A stretch of DNA of 64,000 nucleotides, taken from Pseudomonas poae. GTDB taxonomy: Bacteria > Pseudomonadota > Gammaproteobacteria > Pseudomonadales > Pseudomonadaceae. The translations under genes and the position numbers were made by a program. Under the pieces are notes generated by a model that had not been told where the DNA came from, did not search any database, and saw only the letters and a program-made list of their open reading frames with translations. Where the stretch lies: NCBI GenBank assembly GCA_028869255.1, contig CP110972.1, positions 6,733,315 to 6,797,314 on the forward strand, written 5' to 3'. Of the stretch, positions 1-16,137 are shown one piece after another (position 1 is the stretch's first letter; each line of letters opens with the position of its first letter).

Positions 1-1
1 T

Positions 2-1609
<1,608 letters not shown>

Positions 1610-1625
1610 GTTGGTCGCCCGGTTG

Positions 1626-1680
1626 ACCGCTATCAAGCGGTGACTGGTAGGATGTCGCCGCGCGGGAGCTTGCTCCCGCG
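1626..1680 (+). terminator. Two hairpins downstream of dnaK
   Basis: Two stem-loops follow the dnaK stop: ACCGC/GCGGT with a six-base loop at 1626-1641, and a perfect nine-bp palindrome CGCGGGAGC/GCTCCCGCG with a TT loop at 1661-1680. Neither is followed by a long T run, so termination strength is uncertain. The second also resembles a single REP-type palindrome. The rest of the 316-bp gap holds only the candidate dnaJ promoter. Confidence 0.45.
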
Positions 1681-1830
1681 TTGGCGTGTCTGGGGTATGC
1701 GAATTTTTACAACATGCGACAAGCTTCGGATGTTGGCGGTGTGATCGGGAATGCTCCTGCTTTCCGAGCGATAAATACCGCGTTTTTGGCTGGGTTTCGG
1801 CTAAAAGCAGTAATGACCAGGATCGTTGAA

Positions 1831-1859
1831 TTGACGTGAGTTGGGTCCGGGCCTGTATT
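1831..1859 (+). promoter_or_regulatory. Candidate sigma-70 promoter for dnaJ
   Basis: TTGACG (1831-1836), a 17-bp spacer, then TGTATT (1854-1859; 4 of 6 to consensus). It would start transcription near 1866, 60 bp before dnaJ. Pattern match only; dnaJ may also be read through from dnaK. Confidence 0.35.
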
Positions 1860-1925
1860 GGGGCTCAACGAGTTTGGCAAGGCTCAGGAGGGTCTGGCTG
1901 AACGTCCTTAAGAGTGCAAAGACTT

Positions 1926-3867
<1,942 letters not shown>

Positions 3868-3876
3868 TCAGTAGCT

Positions 3877-3914
3877 AAAACGGGGCCTCAAGATTATCCT
3901 AAGGCCCCGTTTTT
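3877..3914 (+). terminator. Rho-independent terminator after dapB
   Basis: Twelve-bp stem AAAACGGGGCCT / AGGCCCCGTTTT with a 13-base loop, followed by further Ts. Ends the dnaJ-dapB transcript ahead of the carA leader. Confidence 0.85.
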
Positions 3915-4043
3915 ACCCGCTAAGCGACGTCCTGTCGCATTCTCCTGCCTTTAAGGCTCATTAGCGGTGGACCAAAAAAGCCTTTTTCTGTAAGCTACAG
4001 CTTTAGTGTGTCCACTAAAAGCGCGCAGAATAATTCGGTGAAG

Positions 4044-4081
4044 AAGCGGGGTGACGTGTCCATACGTCACTCCGCTTTTTT
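4044..4081 (+). terminator. Terminator/attenuator hairpin in the carA leader
   Basis: A 14-bp stem (AAGCGGGGTGACGT pairing with ACGTCACTCCGCTT, one G-T pair) and a T6 run lie 46 bp before the carA start and 130 bp after the dapB terminator, so they probably belong to the carA leader rather than to dapB. An intrinsic terminator placed inside a leader suggests attenuation of carAB by pyrimidines or arginine; that is inference. A short frame GTG GAC CAA ... TAA (3967-3993) lies upstream but is not convincing as a leader peptide. Confidence 0.7.
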
Positions 4082-4126
4082 ACAACCTGCGATCGCCCTT
4101 TCAGGCTTTATTTACGGGAGGTCTTC

Positions 4127-5263
4127 TTGACTAAGCCAGCCATACTCGCCCTTGCTGATGGCAGCATTTTTCGCGGCGAAGCCATTGGAGCCGACGGTCA
4201 AACCGTTGGAGAGGTGGTGTTTAACACTGCCATGACCGGCTATCAGGAAATCCTTACCGATCCTTCCTACGCCCAACAGATCGTTACCCTGACCTATCCG
4301 CACATCGGCAACACCGGTACTACACCGGAAGACGTCGAGTCTGATCGTGTGTGGTCGGCGGGCCTGGTCATTCGTGACCTGCCACTGGTTGCGAGCAACT
4401 GGCGTAACACCATGTCGCTGTCCGATTACCTGAAAGCCAACAATGTGGTGGCGATCGCCGGTATCGATACGCGCCGCCTCACGCGCATCCTGCGTGAAAA
4501 AGGCTCGCAGAACGGCTGCATCATGGTCGGTGACAATATTTCCGAAGAAGCGGCGATTGCCGCAGCGCAAGGCTTCCCTGGCTTGAAAGGCATGGACCTG
4601 GCGAAAGTCGTCAGCGTTAAAGAGAAGTACGAGTGGCGCTCCACGGTCTGGGACTTGAAGACTGATAGCCATGCGACCATCGACGCTGCCGAGCTGCCTT
4701 ACCACGTGGTCGCCTATGACTACGGCGTGAAGTTCAACATCCTGCGCATGCTGGTTGAACGTGGCTGCCGCGTGACCGTGGTGCCGGCGCAAACCCCTGC
4801 GAGCGATGTACTGGCCCTGCAACCGGACGGCGTGTTCCTGTCCAACGGCCCGGGTGACCCCGAGCCTTGCGACTACGCCATCCAGGCGATCAAGGACGTG
4901 CTGGAAACCGAGATTCCGGTCTTCGGTATCTGCCTCGGCCACCAGCTGCTGGCCCTGGCCTCCGGCGCCAAGACCCTGAAAATGGGGCACGGCCACCACG
5001 GTGCCAACCACCCTGTGCAAGACCTGGACACCGGCGTTGTGATGATCACCAGCCAGAACCACGGTTTTGCGGTAGATGAAGCAACCCTGCCGAGCAACGT
5101 TCGCGCCATTCACAAGTCGCTGTTCGACGGCTCCCTGCAAGGTATCGAGCGCACCGACAAGAGCGCGTTCAGCTTCCAGGGCCACCCTGAAGCCAGCCCG
5201 GGCCCGAACGACGTAGCGCCGCTGTTCGACCGTTTCATCAATGAGATGGCCAAGCGACGCTGA
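4127..5263 (+). CDS. carA: Carbamoyl-phosphate synthase small (glutaminase) subunit
   Basis: Hydrolyses glutamine and passes ammonia to CarB for carbamoyl phosphate, the shared precursor of arginine and pyrimidines. 378 residues. Class I glutamine amidotransferase triad: Cys269 in FGICLGHQ, His353 and Glu355 in GHPEASPGP. The start is a TTG at 4127, five bases after GGGAGG; no in-frame ATG or GTG precedes it, and the N-terminus [14 protein letters not shown] matches the family. carB starts 105 bp downstream. In P. aeruginosa an additional orf separates carA and carB; there is no room for it here. Confidence 0.97.
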   Translation: MTKPAILALADGSIFRGEAIGADGQTVGEVVFNTAMTGYQEILTDPSYAQQIVTLTYPHIGNTGTTPEDVESDRVWSAGLVIRDLPLVASNWRNTMSLSDYLKANNVVAIAGIDTRRLTRILREKGSQNGCIMVGDNISEEAAIAAAQGFPGLKGMDLAKVVSVKEKYEWRSTVWDLKTDSHATIDAAELPYHVVAYDYGVKFNILRMLVERGCRVTVVPAQTPASDVLALQPDGVFLSNGPGDPEPCDYAIQAIKDVLETEIPVFGICLGHQLLALASGAKTLKMGHGHHGANHPVQDLDTGVVMITSQNHGFAVDEATLPSNVRAIHKSLFDGSLQGIERTDKSAFSFQGHPEASPGPNDVAPLFDRFINEMAKRR

Positions 5264-5368
5264 CTGAGTGGCTTGCGGGCGGCCCCGAATTTCGGTGGCC
5301 CCCGCAGGCTCTTCAAAGATTGTTCAAGACGGCTTGCCGACTGACCTGCGGATTTGAGTGACAAACCC

Positions 5369-8300
5369 ATGCCAAAACGTACAGACATAAAAAGCATCCT
5401 GATTCTCGGCGCTGGCCCGATCGTGATCGGCCAGGCCTGCGAATTCGACTACTCCGGCGCCCAGGCTTGCAAGGCCCTGCGCGAGGAGGGTTACCGCGTC
5501 ATCCTGGTGAACTCCAACCCGGCCACCATCATGACCGACCCGGACATGGCTGACGCCACCTACATCGAACCGATCAAGTGGCAGACCGTTGCCAAGATCA
5601 TCGAGAAAGAGCGTCCGGACGCACTGTTGCCGACCATGGGCGGTCAAACCGCTCTGAACTGCGCCCTGGACCTGGAGCGCGAAGGCGTTCTGGAAAAGTT
5701 CGGCGTAGAGATGATTGGCGCCAATGCCGACACCATCGACAAGGCTGAAGACCGCTCGCGTTTTGACAAGGCCATGAAGTCCATCGGCCTCGACTGCCCG
5801 CGTTCCGGTATCGCCCACAGCATGGAAGAGGCCAACGCGGTTCTCGAAAAGCTGGGCTTCCCGTGCATCATCCGTCCGTCGTTCACCATGGGCGGCACCG
5901 GTGGCGGTATCGCTTACAACCGTGAAGAGTTCGAAGAAATCTGCGCCCGTGGTCTGGACTTGTCGCCGACCAAAGAGCTGTTGATCGATGAATCGCTGAT
6001 CGGCTGGAAAGAATACGAGATGGAGGTTGTCCGCGATAAGAAGGACAACTGCATCATCGTCTGCTCCATCGAAAACTTTGACCCGATGGGTGTGCACACC
6101 GGTGACTCGATCACTGTTGCGCCAGCGCAGACCCTGACGGACAAGGAATACCAGATCATGCGTAACGCCTCGTTGGCGGTACTGCGTGAGATCGGCGTTG
6201 AAACCGGCGGTTCCAACGTTCAGTTCGGTATCTGCCCGGACACCGGCCGCATGGTCGTGATCGAGATGAACCCGCGTGTATCGCGTTCTTCGGCGCTGGC
6301 ATCGAAAGCTACCGGCTTCCCGATTGCGCGCATCGCCGCCAAGCTGGCGATCGGCTACACCCTGGACGAGCTGCAAAACGAAATCACTGGTGGCGCTACG
6401 CCGGCGTCCTTCGAGCCGTCCATCGACTACGTCGTGACCAAGCTGCCGCGTTTCGCCTTCGAGAAATTCGCCAAGGCCGACGCACGCCTGACCACCCAGA
6501 TGAAATCCGTGGGCGAAGTCATGGCCATCGGCCGGACCTTCCAGGAATCCCTGCAGAAAGCCCTTCGCGGTCTGGAAGTGGGCGTTTGCGGCCTGGACGA
6601 GAAGCTCGACCTGAGCAACCCGGAAAGTATGAGCGTGCTCAAGCGCGAGCTGACCGTGCCGGGCGCCGAGCGTATCTGGTACGTGGCGGATGCCTTCCGC
6701 GCCGGCATGACCGTCGAAGATATTTTCGGCATGAACATGATCGACCCGTGGTTCCTGGTACAGATCGAGGATCTGATCAAGGAAGAAGAGAAGGTCAAGA
6801 CCCTGGGTCTGGCCAGCATCGACCGCGACATGATGTTCCGCCTCAAGCGTAAAGGCTTCTCTGATCAGCGCCTGGCCAAGCTGTTGGGTGTGACCGAGAA
6901 GAACCTGCGCACCCATCGCCACAAGCTGGAGATCTTCCCGGTCTACAAGCGCGTTGACACCTGCGCGGCCGAGTTCGCCACTGATACTGCGTACCTGTAC
7001 TCCACCTACGAGGAAGAGTGCGAAGCCGCACCGTCGGGTCGTGACAAGATCATCATCCTGGGCGGCGGTCCTAACCGTATCGGCCAGGGTATCGAGTTCG
7101 ACTACTGCTGCGTACACGCTGCCCTCGCCCTGCGCGAAGACGGGTACGAGACCATCATGGTCAACTGCAATCCGGAAACCGTTTCCACTGACTACGACAC
7201 TTCCGACCGTTTGTACTTCGAACCGGTAACCCTGGAAGACGTGCTGGAAATCTGCCGCGTCGAGAAGCCAAAAGGTGTGATCGTCCAGTACGGCGGCCAA
7301 ACCCCGCTGAAGCTGGCTCGCGCCCTGGAAGCCGCTGGCGTGCCGATCATCGGCACCAGCCCGGACGCCATCGACCGTGCAGAAGACCGTGAGCGCTTCC
7401 AACAAATGGTTGAGCGCCTGAACCTGCGTCAGCCGCCGAACGCCACCGTGCGTAGCGAAGACGAAGCCATCCGTGCAGCCAGCAAGATCGGCTACCCGCT
7501 GGTGGTGCGTCCGTCCTACGTACTGGGCGGCCGTGCGATGGAAATCGTCTACGAAGAAGAAGAACTCAAGCGTTACCTGCGTGACGCGGTGAAAGTCTCC
7601 AACGACAGCCCGGTGCTGCTGGATCACTTCCTCAACTGCGCCATCGAAATGGACGTGGACGCGGTGTGCGACGGCACTGACGTGGTGATCGGCGCGATCA
7701 TGCAGCACATCGAGCAGGCGGGCGTTCACTCCGGTGACTCTGCATGCTCGCTGCCGCCGTACTCGCTGCCGGCGCACATCCAGGACGAGATGCGCGAGCA
7801 GGTCAAGAAAATGGCCCTGGAACTGGGCGTAGTCGGCCTGATGAACGTGCAGTTGGCGTTGCAAGGCGAAGACATCTACGTCATCGAGGTCAACCCGCGT
7901 GCTTCGCGTACTGTGCCATTTGTTTCCAAATGCATCGGTGTGTCCCTGGCCATGATCGCTGCCCGCGTGATGGCCGGTAAGACCCTGAAGGAAATCGGCT
8001 TCACCAAGGAAATCATTCCTAACTTCTACAGCGTGAAAGAGGCGGTGTTCCCATTCGCCAAATTCCCTGGTGTGGACCCGATCCTGGGCCCAGAGATGAA
8101 GTCCACCGGTGAAGTGATGGGCGTAGGCGATACCTTTGGCGAAGCGTTCGCCAAGGCCCAGATGGGCGCCAGCGAAGTGCTGCCGACCGGCGGTACTGCG
8201 TTTATCAGCGTGCGTGATGACGACAAGCCACTGGTTGCAGGCGTGGCCCGTGATCTGATCAACTTGGGCTTCGAAATCGTGGCCACCGCCGGGACCGCCA

Positions 8301-8590
8301 AGCTGATTGAAGCTGCCGGTCTGAAAGTGCGTCGCGTGAACAAGGTGACGGAAGGCCGTCCGCACGTGGTCGACATGATCAAGAATGACGAAGTCACTCT
8401 GATCATCAACACCACCGAAGGTCGCCAGTCGATCGCGGACTCTTACTCCATTCGTCGTAACGCCTTGCAGCACAAGATCTACTGCACCACCACCATTGCT
8501 GCAGGCGAAGCCATCTGCGAAGCGCTCAAGTTCGGTCCTGAAAAGACCGTGCGTCGCTTGCAGGATCTACACGCAGGATTGAAGGCATGA
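5369..8590 (+). CDS. carB: Carbamoyl-phosphate synthase large subunit
   Basis: Uses ammonia from CarA, bicarbonate and two ATP to make carbamoyl phosphate. 1073 residues, the usual size. Two homologous ATP-grasp halves are visible, the first opening [21 protein letters not shown] and the second [21 protein letters not shown] from about residue 558; the C-terminal allosteric MGS-like domain contains [18 protein letters not shown] 5369 ([14 protein letters not shown]) is preferred over a TTG 15 bases upstream. An imperfect GC-rich hairpin lies in the carA-carB gap at about 5275-5305. greA overlaps the stop codon by 4 bases. Confidence 0.98.
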   Translation: MPKRTDIKSILILGAGPIVIGQACEFDYSGAQACKALREEGYRVILVNSNPATIMTDPDMADATYIEPIKWQTVAKIIEKERPDALLPTMGGQTALNCALDLEREGVLEKFGVEMIGANADTIDKAEDRSRFDKAMKSIGLDCPRSGIAHSMEEANAVLEKLGFPCIIRPSFTMGGTGGGIAYNREEFEEICARGLDLSPTKELLIDESLIGWKEYEMEVVRDKKDNCIIVCSIENFDPMGVHTGDSITVAPAQTLTDKEYQIMRNASLAVLREIGVETGGSNVQFGICPDTGRMVVIEMNPRVSRSSALASKATGFPIARIAAKLAIGYTLDELQNEITGGATPASFEPSIDYVVTKLPRFAFEKFAKADARLTTQMKSVGEVMAIGRTFQESLQKALRGLEVGVCGLDEKLDLSNPESMSVLKRELTVPGAERIWYVADAFRAGMTVEDIFGMNMIDPWFLVQIEDLIKEEEKVKTLGLASIDRDMMFRLKRKGFSDQRLAKLLGVTEKNLRTHRHKLEIFPVYKRVDTCAAEFATDTAYLYSTYEEECEAAPSGRDKIIILGGGPNRIGQGIEFDYCCVHAALALREDGYETIMVNCNPETVSTDYDTSDRLYFEPVTLEDVLEICRVEKPKGVIVQYGGQTPLKLARALEAAGVPIIGTSPDAIDRAEDRERFQQMVERLNLRQPPNATVRSEDEAIRAASKIGYPLVVRPSYVLGGRAMEIVYEEEELKRYLRDAVKVSNDSPVLLDHFLNCAIEMDVDAVCDGTDVVIGAIMQHIEQAGVHSGDSACSLPPYSLPAHIQDEMREQVKKMALELGVVGLMNVQLALQGEDIYVIEVNPRASRTVPFVSKCIGVSLAMIAARVMAGKTLKEIGFTKEIIPNFYSVKEAVFPFAKFPGVDPILGPEMKSTGEVMGVGDTFGEAFAKAQMGASEVLPTGGTAFISVRDDDKPLVAGVARDLINLGFEIVATAGTAKLIEAAGLKVRRVNKVTEGRPHVVDMIKNDEVTLIINTTEGRQSIADSYSIRRNALQHKIYCTTTIAAGEAICEALKFGPEKTVRRLQDLHAGLKA

Positions 8591-9063
8591 CCAAATACCC
8601 AATGACCGTCCAGGGCTTCAAGGCCCTGGAAGAGGAGCACGCCCATCTGACCAAGGTCGTACGTCCAAAGCTGAGCCAGGACATCGGTACGGCCCGCGAA
8701 CTGGGTGACTTGAAGGAAAACGCCGAATACCACGCTGCTCGCGAGCAGCAAGGTATGGTCGAAGCGCGGATCCGCGACATCGAAGGCCGCCTGCAGAACT
8801 CGGTGGTCATCGACGTCACGACCATTCCTAAGACCGGCAAAGTGATTTTCGGCACCACTGTGGAAATCGCCAACGTCGAGACTGACGAAAGCGTGGTCTA
8901 CCACATCGTGGGTGAAGATGAGGCTGACTTTAAACTCGGCAAGATCTCTGTCGGTTCCCCACTCGCCCGCGCCTTGATTGCCAAGGAAGAGGGTGATGTG
9001 GTGGCGGTGAAGACGCCTGGTGGCGTGATCGAGTACGAGATTGTTGAAGTTCGTCACGTCTGA
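8587..9063 (+). CDS. greA: Transcription elongation factor GreA
   Basis: Binds the secondary channel of stalled RNA polymerase and stimulates cleavage of backtracked RNA. 158 residues: N-terminal coiled coil with the tip motif [17 protein letters not shown] near residues 38-55, then a C-terminal FKBP-like globular domain. ATG overlaps the carB stop (ATGA), so it is translationally coupled as the last gene of carA-carB-greA, an operon described in P. aeruginosa. Confidence 0.97.
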   Translation: MTKYPMTVQGFKALEEEHAHLTKVVRPKLSQDIGTARELGDLKENAEYHAAREQQGMVEARIRDIEGRLQNSVVIDVTTIPKTGKVIFGTTVEIANVETDESVVYHIVGEDEADFKLGKISVGSPLARALIAKEEGDVVAVKTPGGVIEYEIVEVRHV

Positions 9064-9068
9064 AAGAC

Positions 9069-9091
9069 GGCGCCCGCTGCGTGCGGGCGCC
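9069..9091 (+). promoter_or_regulatory. Perfect GC-rich hairpin abutting a start codon
   Basis: GGCGCCCGC (9069-9077) and GCGGGCGCC (9083-9091) form a nine-bp stem with a TGCGT loop. The 3' arm ends at the base before the ATG at 9092, so the stem occupies the place of a ribosome-binding site. No T tract follows, so it is not a standard terminator. Confidence 0.6.
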
Positions 9092-9523
9092 ATGCTTTGG
9101 CAGCTCTCCCAGATGCTGTGGGTCGGCGGCCTGTGGCTGTTGCATATTGGTGTATTGCCGGCGCTGGGCCTGATTGGCCTGGCACCGTTGCTGATCGATG
9201 AGATCGATGGATTGCTCAGTGCGCTGCTGGTGGGTTTCGCGGCGGCGTGTGTGACGCTCCAGGTTCTGGTGCTGGTCAAGGCCGAGGGCTTGGGGAGTTT
9301 GTGGCGGGATATTCGCGGCCAACTGCTGTTGATGGCGCTGTATGCATGCGCGATGTTTTGCGTCGTGCATGTGTGGTTGCCGGAAGCGTTGCGCTGGCAG
9401 CTATTCAGCTATCTTGTGCTAGGGTTCTCCGGCCTGGTGCTGGTTATACAGCCTGCACCGGGATGGAGTGGCGGGCGCGCGAAGCACGCCCGTAACCCTT
9501 GTTGCCATTTGAAAGCTACTTGA
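9092..9523 (+). CDS. Small hydrophobic inner-membrane protein (DUF4149-like)
   Basis: 143 residues with three to four hydrophobic segments: near residues 5-30 (MLWVGGLWLLHIGVLPALGL), 45-65, 75-95 and 105-125, so probably an integral membrane protein. A conserved hypothetical protein sits at this place between greA and yhbY in other pseudomonads, as I recall. No catalytic motif is visible and the function is unknown. The ATG at 9092 is used because upstream codons overlap the 3' end of greA and a strong hairpin; no good Shine-Dalgarno is visible. The 3' end overlaps convergent yhbY by 8 bp. Confidence 0.75.
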   Translation: MLWQLSQMLWVGGLWLLHIGVLPALGLIGLAPLLIDEIDGLLSALLVGFAAACVTLQVLVLVKAEGLGSLWRDIRGQLLLMALYACAMFCVVHVWLPEALRWQLFSYLVLGFSGLVLVIQPAPGWSGGRAKHARNPCCHLKAT

Positions 9524-9824
9524 AGCGGTGTACGTTCGACAGTTGCTTGTTGACGCTGAAGTTCTCGCGATACAGCAGCGCCATCTTGCCGATGACCTGA
9601 ACCAGGTCCGCCTTGCCTACCTTGCACAGTTCTGCAATGGCGGCCAGGCGCGCTTCGCGATCAAGGATGTTGACCTTGATCTTGATCAGTTCGTGATCGC
9701 CCAATGCGCGTTCAAGTTCGGCTAACACACCTTCAGTCAAACCGTTGTCTGCCACAATCAAAACTGGTTTCAGATGGTGGCCAATGGATTTGTACTGTTT
9801 CTTCTGCTCTTGAGTGAGCGGCAT
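9516..9824 (-). CDS. yhbY: YhbY-type CRM-domain RNA-binding protein
   Basis: 102 residues forming a single CRM domain, found on pre-50S ribosomal particles in E. coli. Typical features are the N-terminal LTQEQKKQYKSIGHHLKPV, the GLTEGVLAELERAL helix, KIKVN, and a basic C-terminus. Probable role in large-subunit assembly. It is transcribed away from rlmE-ftsH, and the roughly 105-bp gap between the divergent starts (9825-9929) must hold both promoters. Confidence 0.93.
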   Translation of the reverse strand: MPLTQEQKKQYKSIGHHLKPVLIVADNGLTEGVLAELERALGDHELIKIKVNILDREARLAAIAELCKVGKADLVQVIGKMALLYRENFSVNKQLSNVHRFK

Positions 9825-9929
9825 AATCTGACCCCTGCGTCTGATCTTGTAAAAAGCGGCGGCCAGTTTACCCGAGCGAGTCCGGGACCGCCCAGTTAAT
9901 CACGACCCGTTTTATTTTCGAGGTGGCCC

Positions 9930-10580
9930 GTGGCCCGTTCCAAAACTAGTCTTAAGTGGCTGCAAGAGCATTTCAACGACCCTTACGTCAAAAAGGCGCA
10001 AAAGGACGGCTATCGTTCCCGGGCCAGTTACAAGCTGCTGGAGATCCAGGACAAGGACAAACTGATCCGTCCAGGCATGAGCGTTATCGACCTGGGCGCC
10101 GCCCCGGGTGGATGGTCCCAAGTGACCAGTCGTCTGATTGGTGGGCAAGGTCGCTTGATCGCTTCCGACATACTGGAAATGGACAGTATCCCGGATGTGA
10201 CCTTTGTTCACGGGGACTTCACCCAAGACGCCGTGCTCGCCCAGATCCTTGAAGCTGTGGGAAATTCGCAGGTAGACCTTGTGATTTCCGACATGGCCCC
10301 CAATATGAGTGGATTACCGGCCGTCGATATGCCGCGAGCGATGTTCCTGTGTGAACTGGCGCTGGATTTGGCGGGTCGGGTGTTGCGTCCTGGTGGCGAC
10401 TTCCTGGTGAAGGTCTTCCAGGGCGAGGGTTTTGACGAGTACCACAAGAACATTCGCAAGTTGTTCGACAAGGTGCAGACGCGTAAACCTGACTCTTCCC
10501 GGGACAGGTCCCGCGAGCAGTATCTGTTGTGCCGTGGCTTCCGCGGTGTTGAAGGGGCTGCGAGCGAAGAGCGTTTTTAA
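9930..10580 (+). CDS. rlmE: 23S rRNA (uridine-2552-2'-O)-methyltransferase RlmE
   Basis: Methylates the A-loop of 23S rRNA on the 50S subunit (FtsJ/RrmJ family). 216 residues. SAM-binding [11 protein letters not shown] begins at residue 54; the K-D-K-E catalytic tetrad is Lys35, Asp121 (SDMAPNMSG), Lys161 (LVKVFQG) and Glu196 (REQYLL), each three residues below E. coli numbering. GTG start at 9930 after GAGG. The C-terminal tail after LLCRGFRG is somewhat longer than usual. It precedes ftsH, as the homologous pair does in E. coli. Confidence 0.97.
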   Translation: MARSKTSLKWLQEHFNDPYVKKAQKDGYRSRASYKLLEIQDKDKLIRPGMSVIDLGAAPGGWSQVTSRLIGGQGRLIASDILEMDSIPDVTFVHGDFTQDAVLAQILEAVGNSQVDLVISDMAPNMSGLPAVDMPRAMFLCELALDLAGRVLRPGGDFLVKVFQGEGFDEYHKNIRKLFDKVQTRKPDSSRDRSREQYLLCRGFRGVEGAASEERF

Positions 10581-10771
10581 GGAATTGGAGGAGGGCGATA
10601 GGTTTTTTTATATCGCTTTCGTCACGAAGCTTTACGAATATTGTGTAGTCAAAGTTTCACAAAGGGTTACAGACGGCGCCTGCCAGTGTTGTAGGTAATG
10701 TAGTAAGTTAGGCCGGTGAATATCATGCGAAGCGCGCGCCAGTAGCGGAGCTTGCTTCAGAGGGTAGTTAA
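10581..10771 (+). promoter_or_regulatory. rlmE-ftsH intergenic region
   Basis: 191 bp. A weak hairpin GCGATA/TATCGC with a T-rich loop lies near 10597-10618 and could partly terminate rlmE. No promoter matching sigma-70 or sigma-32 well could be identified, although ftsH is expected to be heat-inducible. Confidence 0.3.
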
Positions 10772-12691
<1,920 letters not shown>

Positions 12692-12699
12692 GGTTTGAG

Positions 12700-13551
12700 A
12701 TGACTTTTGCGCTGTCCTATACCCGGTTGCCTTGCGGCAACCGGGTTCTTGATTTGGCCCATACACATGTCATGGGCATTCTTAATGTAACCCCCGACTC
12801 CTTTTCCGACGGCGGCCGCTTCAGCCAGCTGGATGCTGCTTTGCGGCATGCAGAGGCGATGGTCGCGGCGGGTGCGAGCCTGATCGATGTTGGTGGTGAG
12901 TCGACCCGGCCGGGCGCTCGCGTGGTTTCGCCGGTGGAAGAGCTTGAGCGTGTGGCGCCGATCGTTGAGCGCATCGCACGTGAGCTGGATGTAATCATCT
13001 CGGTGGACACCTCGACCCCCGCAGTAATGCGTGAAACCGCGCGCCTGGGCGCCGGGCTGATCAACGACGTGCGTTCGCTGCAGCGTGATGGTGCTCTGGA
13101 TGCGGCGGCGGCAACTGGCCTGCCGGTGTGTCTGATGCATATGCTGGGCGAGCCCGGCACCATGCAGAACGATCCGCGCTATGACGATCTGGTTGGCGAG
13201 GTGAGTAATTTCTTGGCTGAACGGATCGCTCAATGTGCTGCCGTGGGTATCGCACCTGAAAAGATCATCCTCGATCCAGGGTTTGGCTTCGCCAAGACCC
13301 TGCAACACAATTTAAGCCTGTTCAAACACATGGAATCCCTGCATGCCCTTGGTCGGCCCCTGTTGGTCGGCGTTTCGCGCAAGAGCATGATAGGGCTGGC
13401 CCTCAATCGCCCGGTAGGCGAGCGACTGTACGGTGGTCTTGCACTGGCGGCGCTTGCGGTGACCAAGGGCGCACGGATCTTGCGCGTGCACGATGTCGCC
13501 GAGACCGTGGATGTGGTGCGCATGCTGGCCGCTGTAGAATCAGCCGAATAA
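12700..13551 (+). CDS. folP: Dihydropteroate synthase
   Basis: Condenses p-aminobenzoate with dihydropterin pyrophosphate in folate synthesis; the sulfonamide target. 283 residues. Signature loops are [11 protein letters not shown] near residue 29, [11 protein letters not shown] near 64, the SVDTS strand, the DPGFGFAKT loop and the SRKSM helix. Placed between ftsH and glmM as in most gammaproteobacteria and close enough (16-bp gap to glmM) for one operon. Confidence 0.97.
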   Translation: MTFALSYTRLPCGNRVLDLAHTHVMGILNVTPDSFSDGGRFSQLDAALRHAEAMVAAGASLIDVGGESTRPGARVVSPVEELERVAPIVERIARELDVIISVDTSTPAVMRETARLGAGLINDVRSLQRDGALDAAAATGLPVCLMHMLGEPGTMQNDPRYDDLVGEVSNFLAERIAQCAAVGIAPEKIILDPGFGFAKTLQHNLSLFKHMESLHALGRPLLVGVSRKSMIGLALNRPVGERLYGGLALAALAVTKGARILRVHDVAETVDVVRMLAAVESAE

Positions 13552-13567
13552 GAATGATGGAGCACTT

Positions 13568-14905
13568 ATGACTAAAAAATACTTTGGCACCGACGGTATC
13601 CGTGGTCGGGTCGGTGAGTTTCCGATTACTCCTGATTTTATGCTCAAGCTGGGTTGGGCGGCAGGCATGGCGTTCCGCAGTATGGGCGCGTGTCGCATCC
13701 TGGTGGGCAAGGACACCCGAATTTCGGGGTACATGTTTGAGTCCGCGCTGGAGGCTGGTTTGTCGGCCGCAGGTGCTGATGTAATGCTGCTGGGCCCCAT
13801 GCCGACACCGGCGATCGCTTACCTGACGCGTACCTTCCACGCTGAAGCCGGTATTGTGATCAGCGCCTCGCACAATCCCCATGATGACAACGGCATCAAG
13901 TTCTTCTCGGGTCTGGGCACCAAGCTGCCCGACGAGATCGAGTTGATGATCGAAGAGCTGCTGGACGCGCCGATGACGGTGGTTGAGTCCAGCAAGCTGG
14001 GCAAAGTGTCGCGTATCAATGACGCGTCTGGCCGTTATATCGAGTTCTGCAAGAGCAGCGTGCCAAGCAGCACCAATTTTGCCGGGCTGAAAATTGTTGT
14101 CGATTGCGCCCATGGTGCCACCTACAAAGTCGCGCCAAGCGTATTCAGGGAGTTGGGGGCGGACGTGACGGTGCTGTCGGCCCAGCCTAACGGGTTGAAC
14201 ATCAACGAAAACTGCGGCTCCACCCATATGGGGCAGTTGCAGGCGGCAGTCCTGGCCGAGCATGCGGACCTGGGGATTGCTTTCGACGGTGATGGCGACC
14301 GCGTGCTGATGGTGGATCACACCGGAGCCGTGGTCGACGGTGATGATCTGTTGTTCATTATTGCCCGTGACCTGCATGAGCGTAACAAACTGCAAGGTGG
14401 CGTCGTTGGTACGTTGATGAGCAATCTGGGGCTGGAATTGGCCCTGGCAGATCTGGGCATTCCGTTCGTGCGCGCCAATGTCGGTGACCGCTATGTAATC
14501 GCCGAACTGCTGGAGCGTAACTGGCAGGTGGGTGGTGAGAACTCGGGGCATGTCGTGTGCTTCCAGCACACCACCACCGGCGATGCGATCATTGCGGCAC
14601 TGCAGGTATTGCTGTCCCTGCGCCGTCGCCAAGAGAGTCTCGCTCAAGCGCGCCAAGCCCTGCGCAAATGCCCACAGGTGTTGCTTAATGTGCGTTTTGC
14701 CGGTGGCGAAAACCCGATCGAGCACCCAGCTGTCAAGGAAGCCTGCGAGCGCGTGACCCTGGCAATGGCGGGGCGTGGGCGGGTGTTGCTGCGCAAGTCC
14801 GGCACAGAGCCTCTGGTGCGCGTTATGGTCGAAGGTGACGACGAAACGCAGGTTCGTGGCCACGCCGAAGACCTGGCAAAACTAGTAACTGAAGTTTGCG
14901 CCTGA
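13568..14905 (+). CDS. glmM: Phosphoglucosamine mutase
   Basis: Interconverts glucosamine-6-P and glucosamine-1-P for UDP-GlcNAc, feeding peptidoglycan and LPS. 445 residues. The phosphoserine loop is [11 protein letters not shown] with Ser101, the metal loop DGDGDR lies near residue 240, and GENSGH and the C-terminal phosphate-binding [12 protein letters not shown] are intact. Confidence 0.98.
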   Translation: MTKKYFGTDGIRGRVGEFPITPDFMLKLGWAAGMAFRSMGACRILVGKDTRISGYMFESALEAGLSAAGADVMLLGPMPTPAIAYLTRTFHAEAGIVISASHNPHDDNGIKFFSGLGTKLPDEIELMIEELLDAPMTVVESSKLGKVSRINDASGRYIEFCKSSVPSSTNFAGLKIVVDCAHGATYKVAPSVFRELGADVTVLSAQPNGLNINENCGSTHMGQLQAAVLAEHADLGIAFDGDGDRVLMVDHTGAVVDGDDLLFIIARDLHERNKLQGGVVGTLMSNLGLELALADLGIPFVRANVGDRYVIAELLERNWQVGGENSGHVVCFQHTTTGDAIIAALQVLLSLRRRQESLAQARQALRKCPQVLLNVRFAGGENPIEHPAVKEACERVTLAMAGRGRVLLRKSGTEPLVRVMVEGDDETQVRGHAEDLAKLVTEVCA

Positions 14906-14971
14906 ATTCGGCTTGCCAGTGATGATGTGGTTGGGTAACATCTGCGCCCACTTTGACCGACGAGGTACAGC

Positions 14972-15727
14972 ATGCGTCGCACTATGGTAGCTGGTAACTG
15001 GAAGATGCACGGTACCCGCGCCAGTGTCGCTGAGCTGATCAATGGCCTTCGTCACTTGGCCTTGCCTAGCGGTGTTGATGTTGCGGTTTTCCCGCCTTGC
15101 TTGCATATCAACCAGGTTGTTGATGGCTTGAAAGGTAAGTCGATTCAGGTCGGCGCGCAGAATTCTGCGGTGGAGCCCATGCAAGGTGCGTTGACCGGTG
15201 AGATTTCGCCGAGTCAGCTGGTTGATGCGGGTTGTTCCTATGTGCTTGTCGGGCACTCCGAGCGCCGTCAGATGATGGGCGAGCGTGATGGGACACTCAA
15301 TCGCAAGTTCGCAGCGGCACAGGCTTGTGGCTTGATTCCAGTGTTGTGCATAGGGGAGACCCTTGAGCAGCGTGAGTCGGGCAAGACTCTTGAAGTTGTC
15401 TCGCGTCAGTTGGGCAGCATCATCGAGGAGCTGGGTGTCGGTGCATTTGCAAAGGCAGTTATTGCTTACGAGCCGGTCTGGGCCATTGGCACCGGGCTGA
15501 CTGCTACACCGCAACAGGCGCAGGATGTGCACGCAGCCATCCGCGCGCAGTTAGCGGCAGAGAATTCTGAAGTCGCACAAGGTGTGCGGCTTCTATACGG
15601 CGGCAGCGTGAAGGCGGCCAATGCGGTCGAACTGTTCGGCATGCCGGATATCGATGGGGGGCTCATTGGTGGAGCTTCCCTGAATGCAGATGAGTTCGGT
15701 GCGATCTGTCGCGCCGCGGGAAACTGA
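14972..15727 (+). CDS. tpiA: Triosephosphate isomerase
   Basis: Interconverts dihydroxyacetone phosphate and glyceraldehyde-3-phosphate. 251 residues, complete TIM barrel: Lys11 in NWKM, His95 in GHSERR, Glu167 in [11 protein letters not shown], and the phosphate loop [15 protein letters not shown] lies nine bases before ATG. The stop is four bases before secG, so the two are co-transcribed. Confidence 0.98.
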   Translation: MRRTMVAGNWKMHGTRASVAELINGLRHLALPSGVDVAVFPPCLHINQVVDGLKGKSIQVGAQNSAVEPMQGALTGEISPSQLVDAGCSYVLVGHSERRQMMGERDGTLNRKFAAAQACGLIPVLCIGETLEQRESGKTLEVVSRQLGSIIEELGVGAFAKAVIAYEPVWAIGTGLTATPQQAQDVHAAIRAQLAAENSEVAQGVRLLYGGSVKAANAVELFGMPDIDGGLIGGASLNADEFGAICRAAGN

Positions 15728-15731
15728 AAAA

Positions 15732-16115
15732 ATGCTGGAAACAGTCGTAGTCGTTTTTCATCTGTTGGCTGCCCTGGGCGTAGTTGCCCTGGTTTTGTTG
15801 CAACAGGGTAAAGGTGCGGATGCTGGTGCGTCTTTCGGTGCAGGTGCTTCAAATACTGTGTTCGGAAGCCAAGGTTCCTCTACCTTTCTTAGTAAGTTTA
15901 CTGCTATACTTGCCGCCGGTTTCTTCATAACCAGCTTGGGGTTAGGTTACTTTGCTAAAGAGAAAGCTCATGTGCTGACTCAAGTAGGTCTCCCAAACCC
16001 AGCAGTGTTGGAAGTACCAAAAGCAAAACCGGCTTCTGATGATGTCCCGGTGCTTCAAGAGCAAAAGTCGGCTACTCCAGCGACTGACGTACCTCCAGCT
16101 CAAGAGCAGAAGTAA
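15732..16115 (+). CDS. secG: Protein-export membrane protein SecG
   Basis: Auxiliary subunit of the SecYEG translocon. 127 residues with two transmembrane helices (about 3-23 and 54-73) joined by the conserved glycine-rich loop [22 protein letters not shown]. The C-terminus is a long hydrophilic tail rich in Pro, Ala and Gln containing two near-copies of QEQK, typical of pseudomonad SecG. ATG 15732 ([12 protein letters not shown]) is used; frame extension upstream overlaps tpiA. tRNA-Leu follows 22 bp after the stop. Confidence 0.95.
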   Translation: MLETVVVVFHLLAALGVVALVLLQQGKGADAGASFGAGASNTVFGSQGSSTFLSKFTAILAAGFFITSLGLGYFAKEKAHVLTQVGLPNPAVLEVPKAKPASDDVPVLQEQKSATPATDVPPAQEQK

Positions 16116-16137
16116 GAAGGGTTGTAAGCGCTGTATT

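Noticed and set aside
5324..8473. A 1049-codon open frame antisense to carB
   Set aside because: It mirrors the whole carB gene, has no family resemblance or ribosome site, and arises from the GC-biased third positions of carB.
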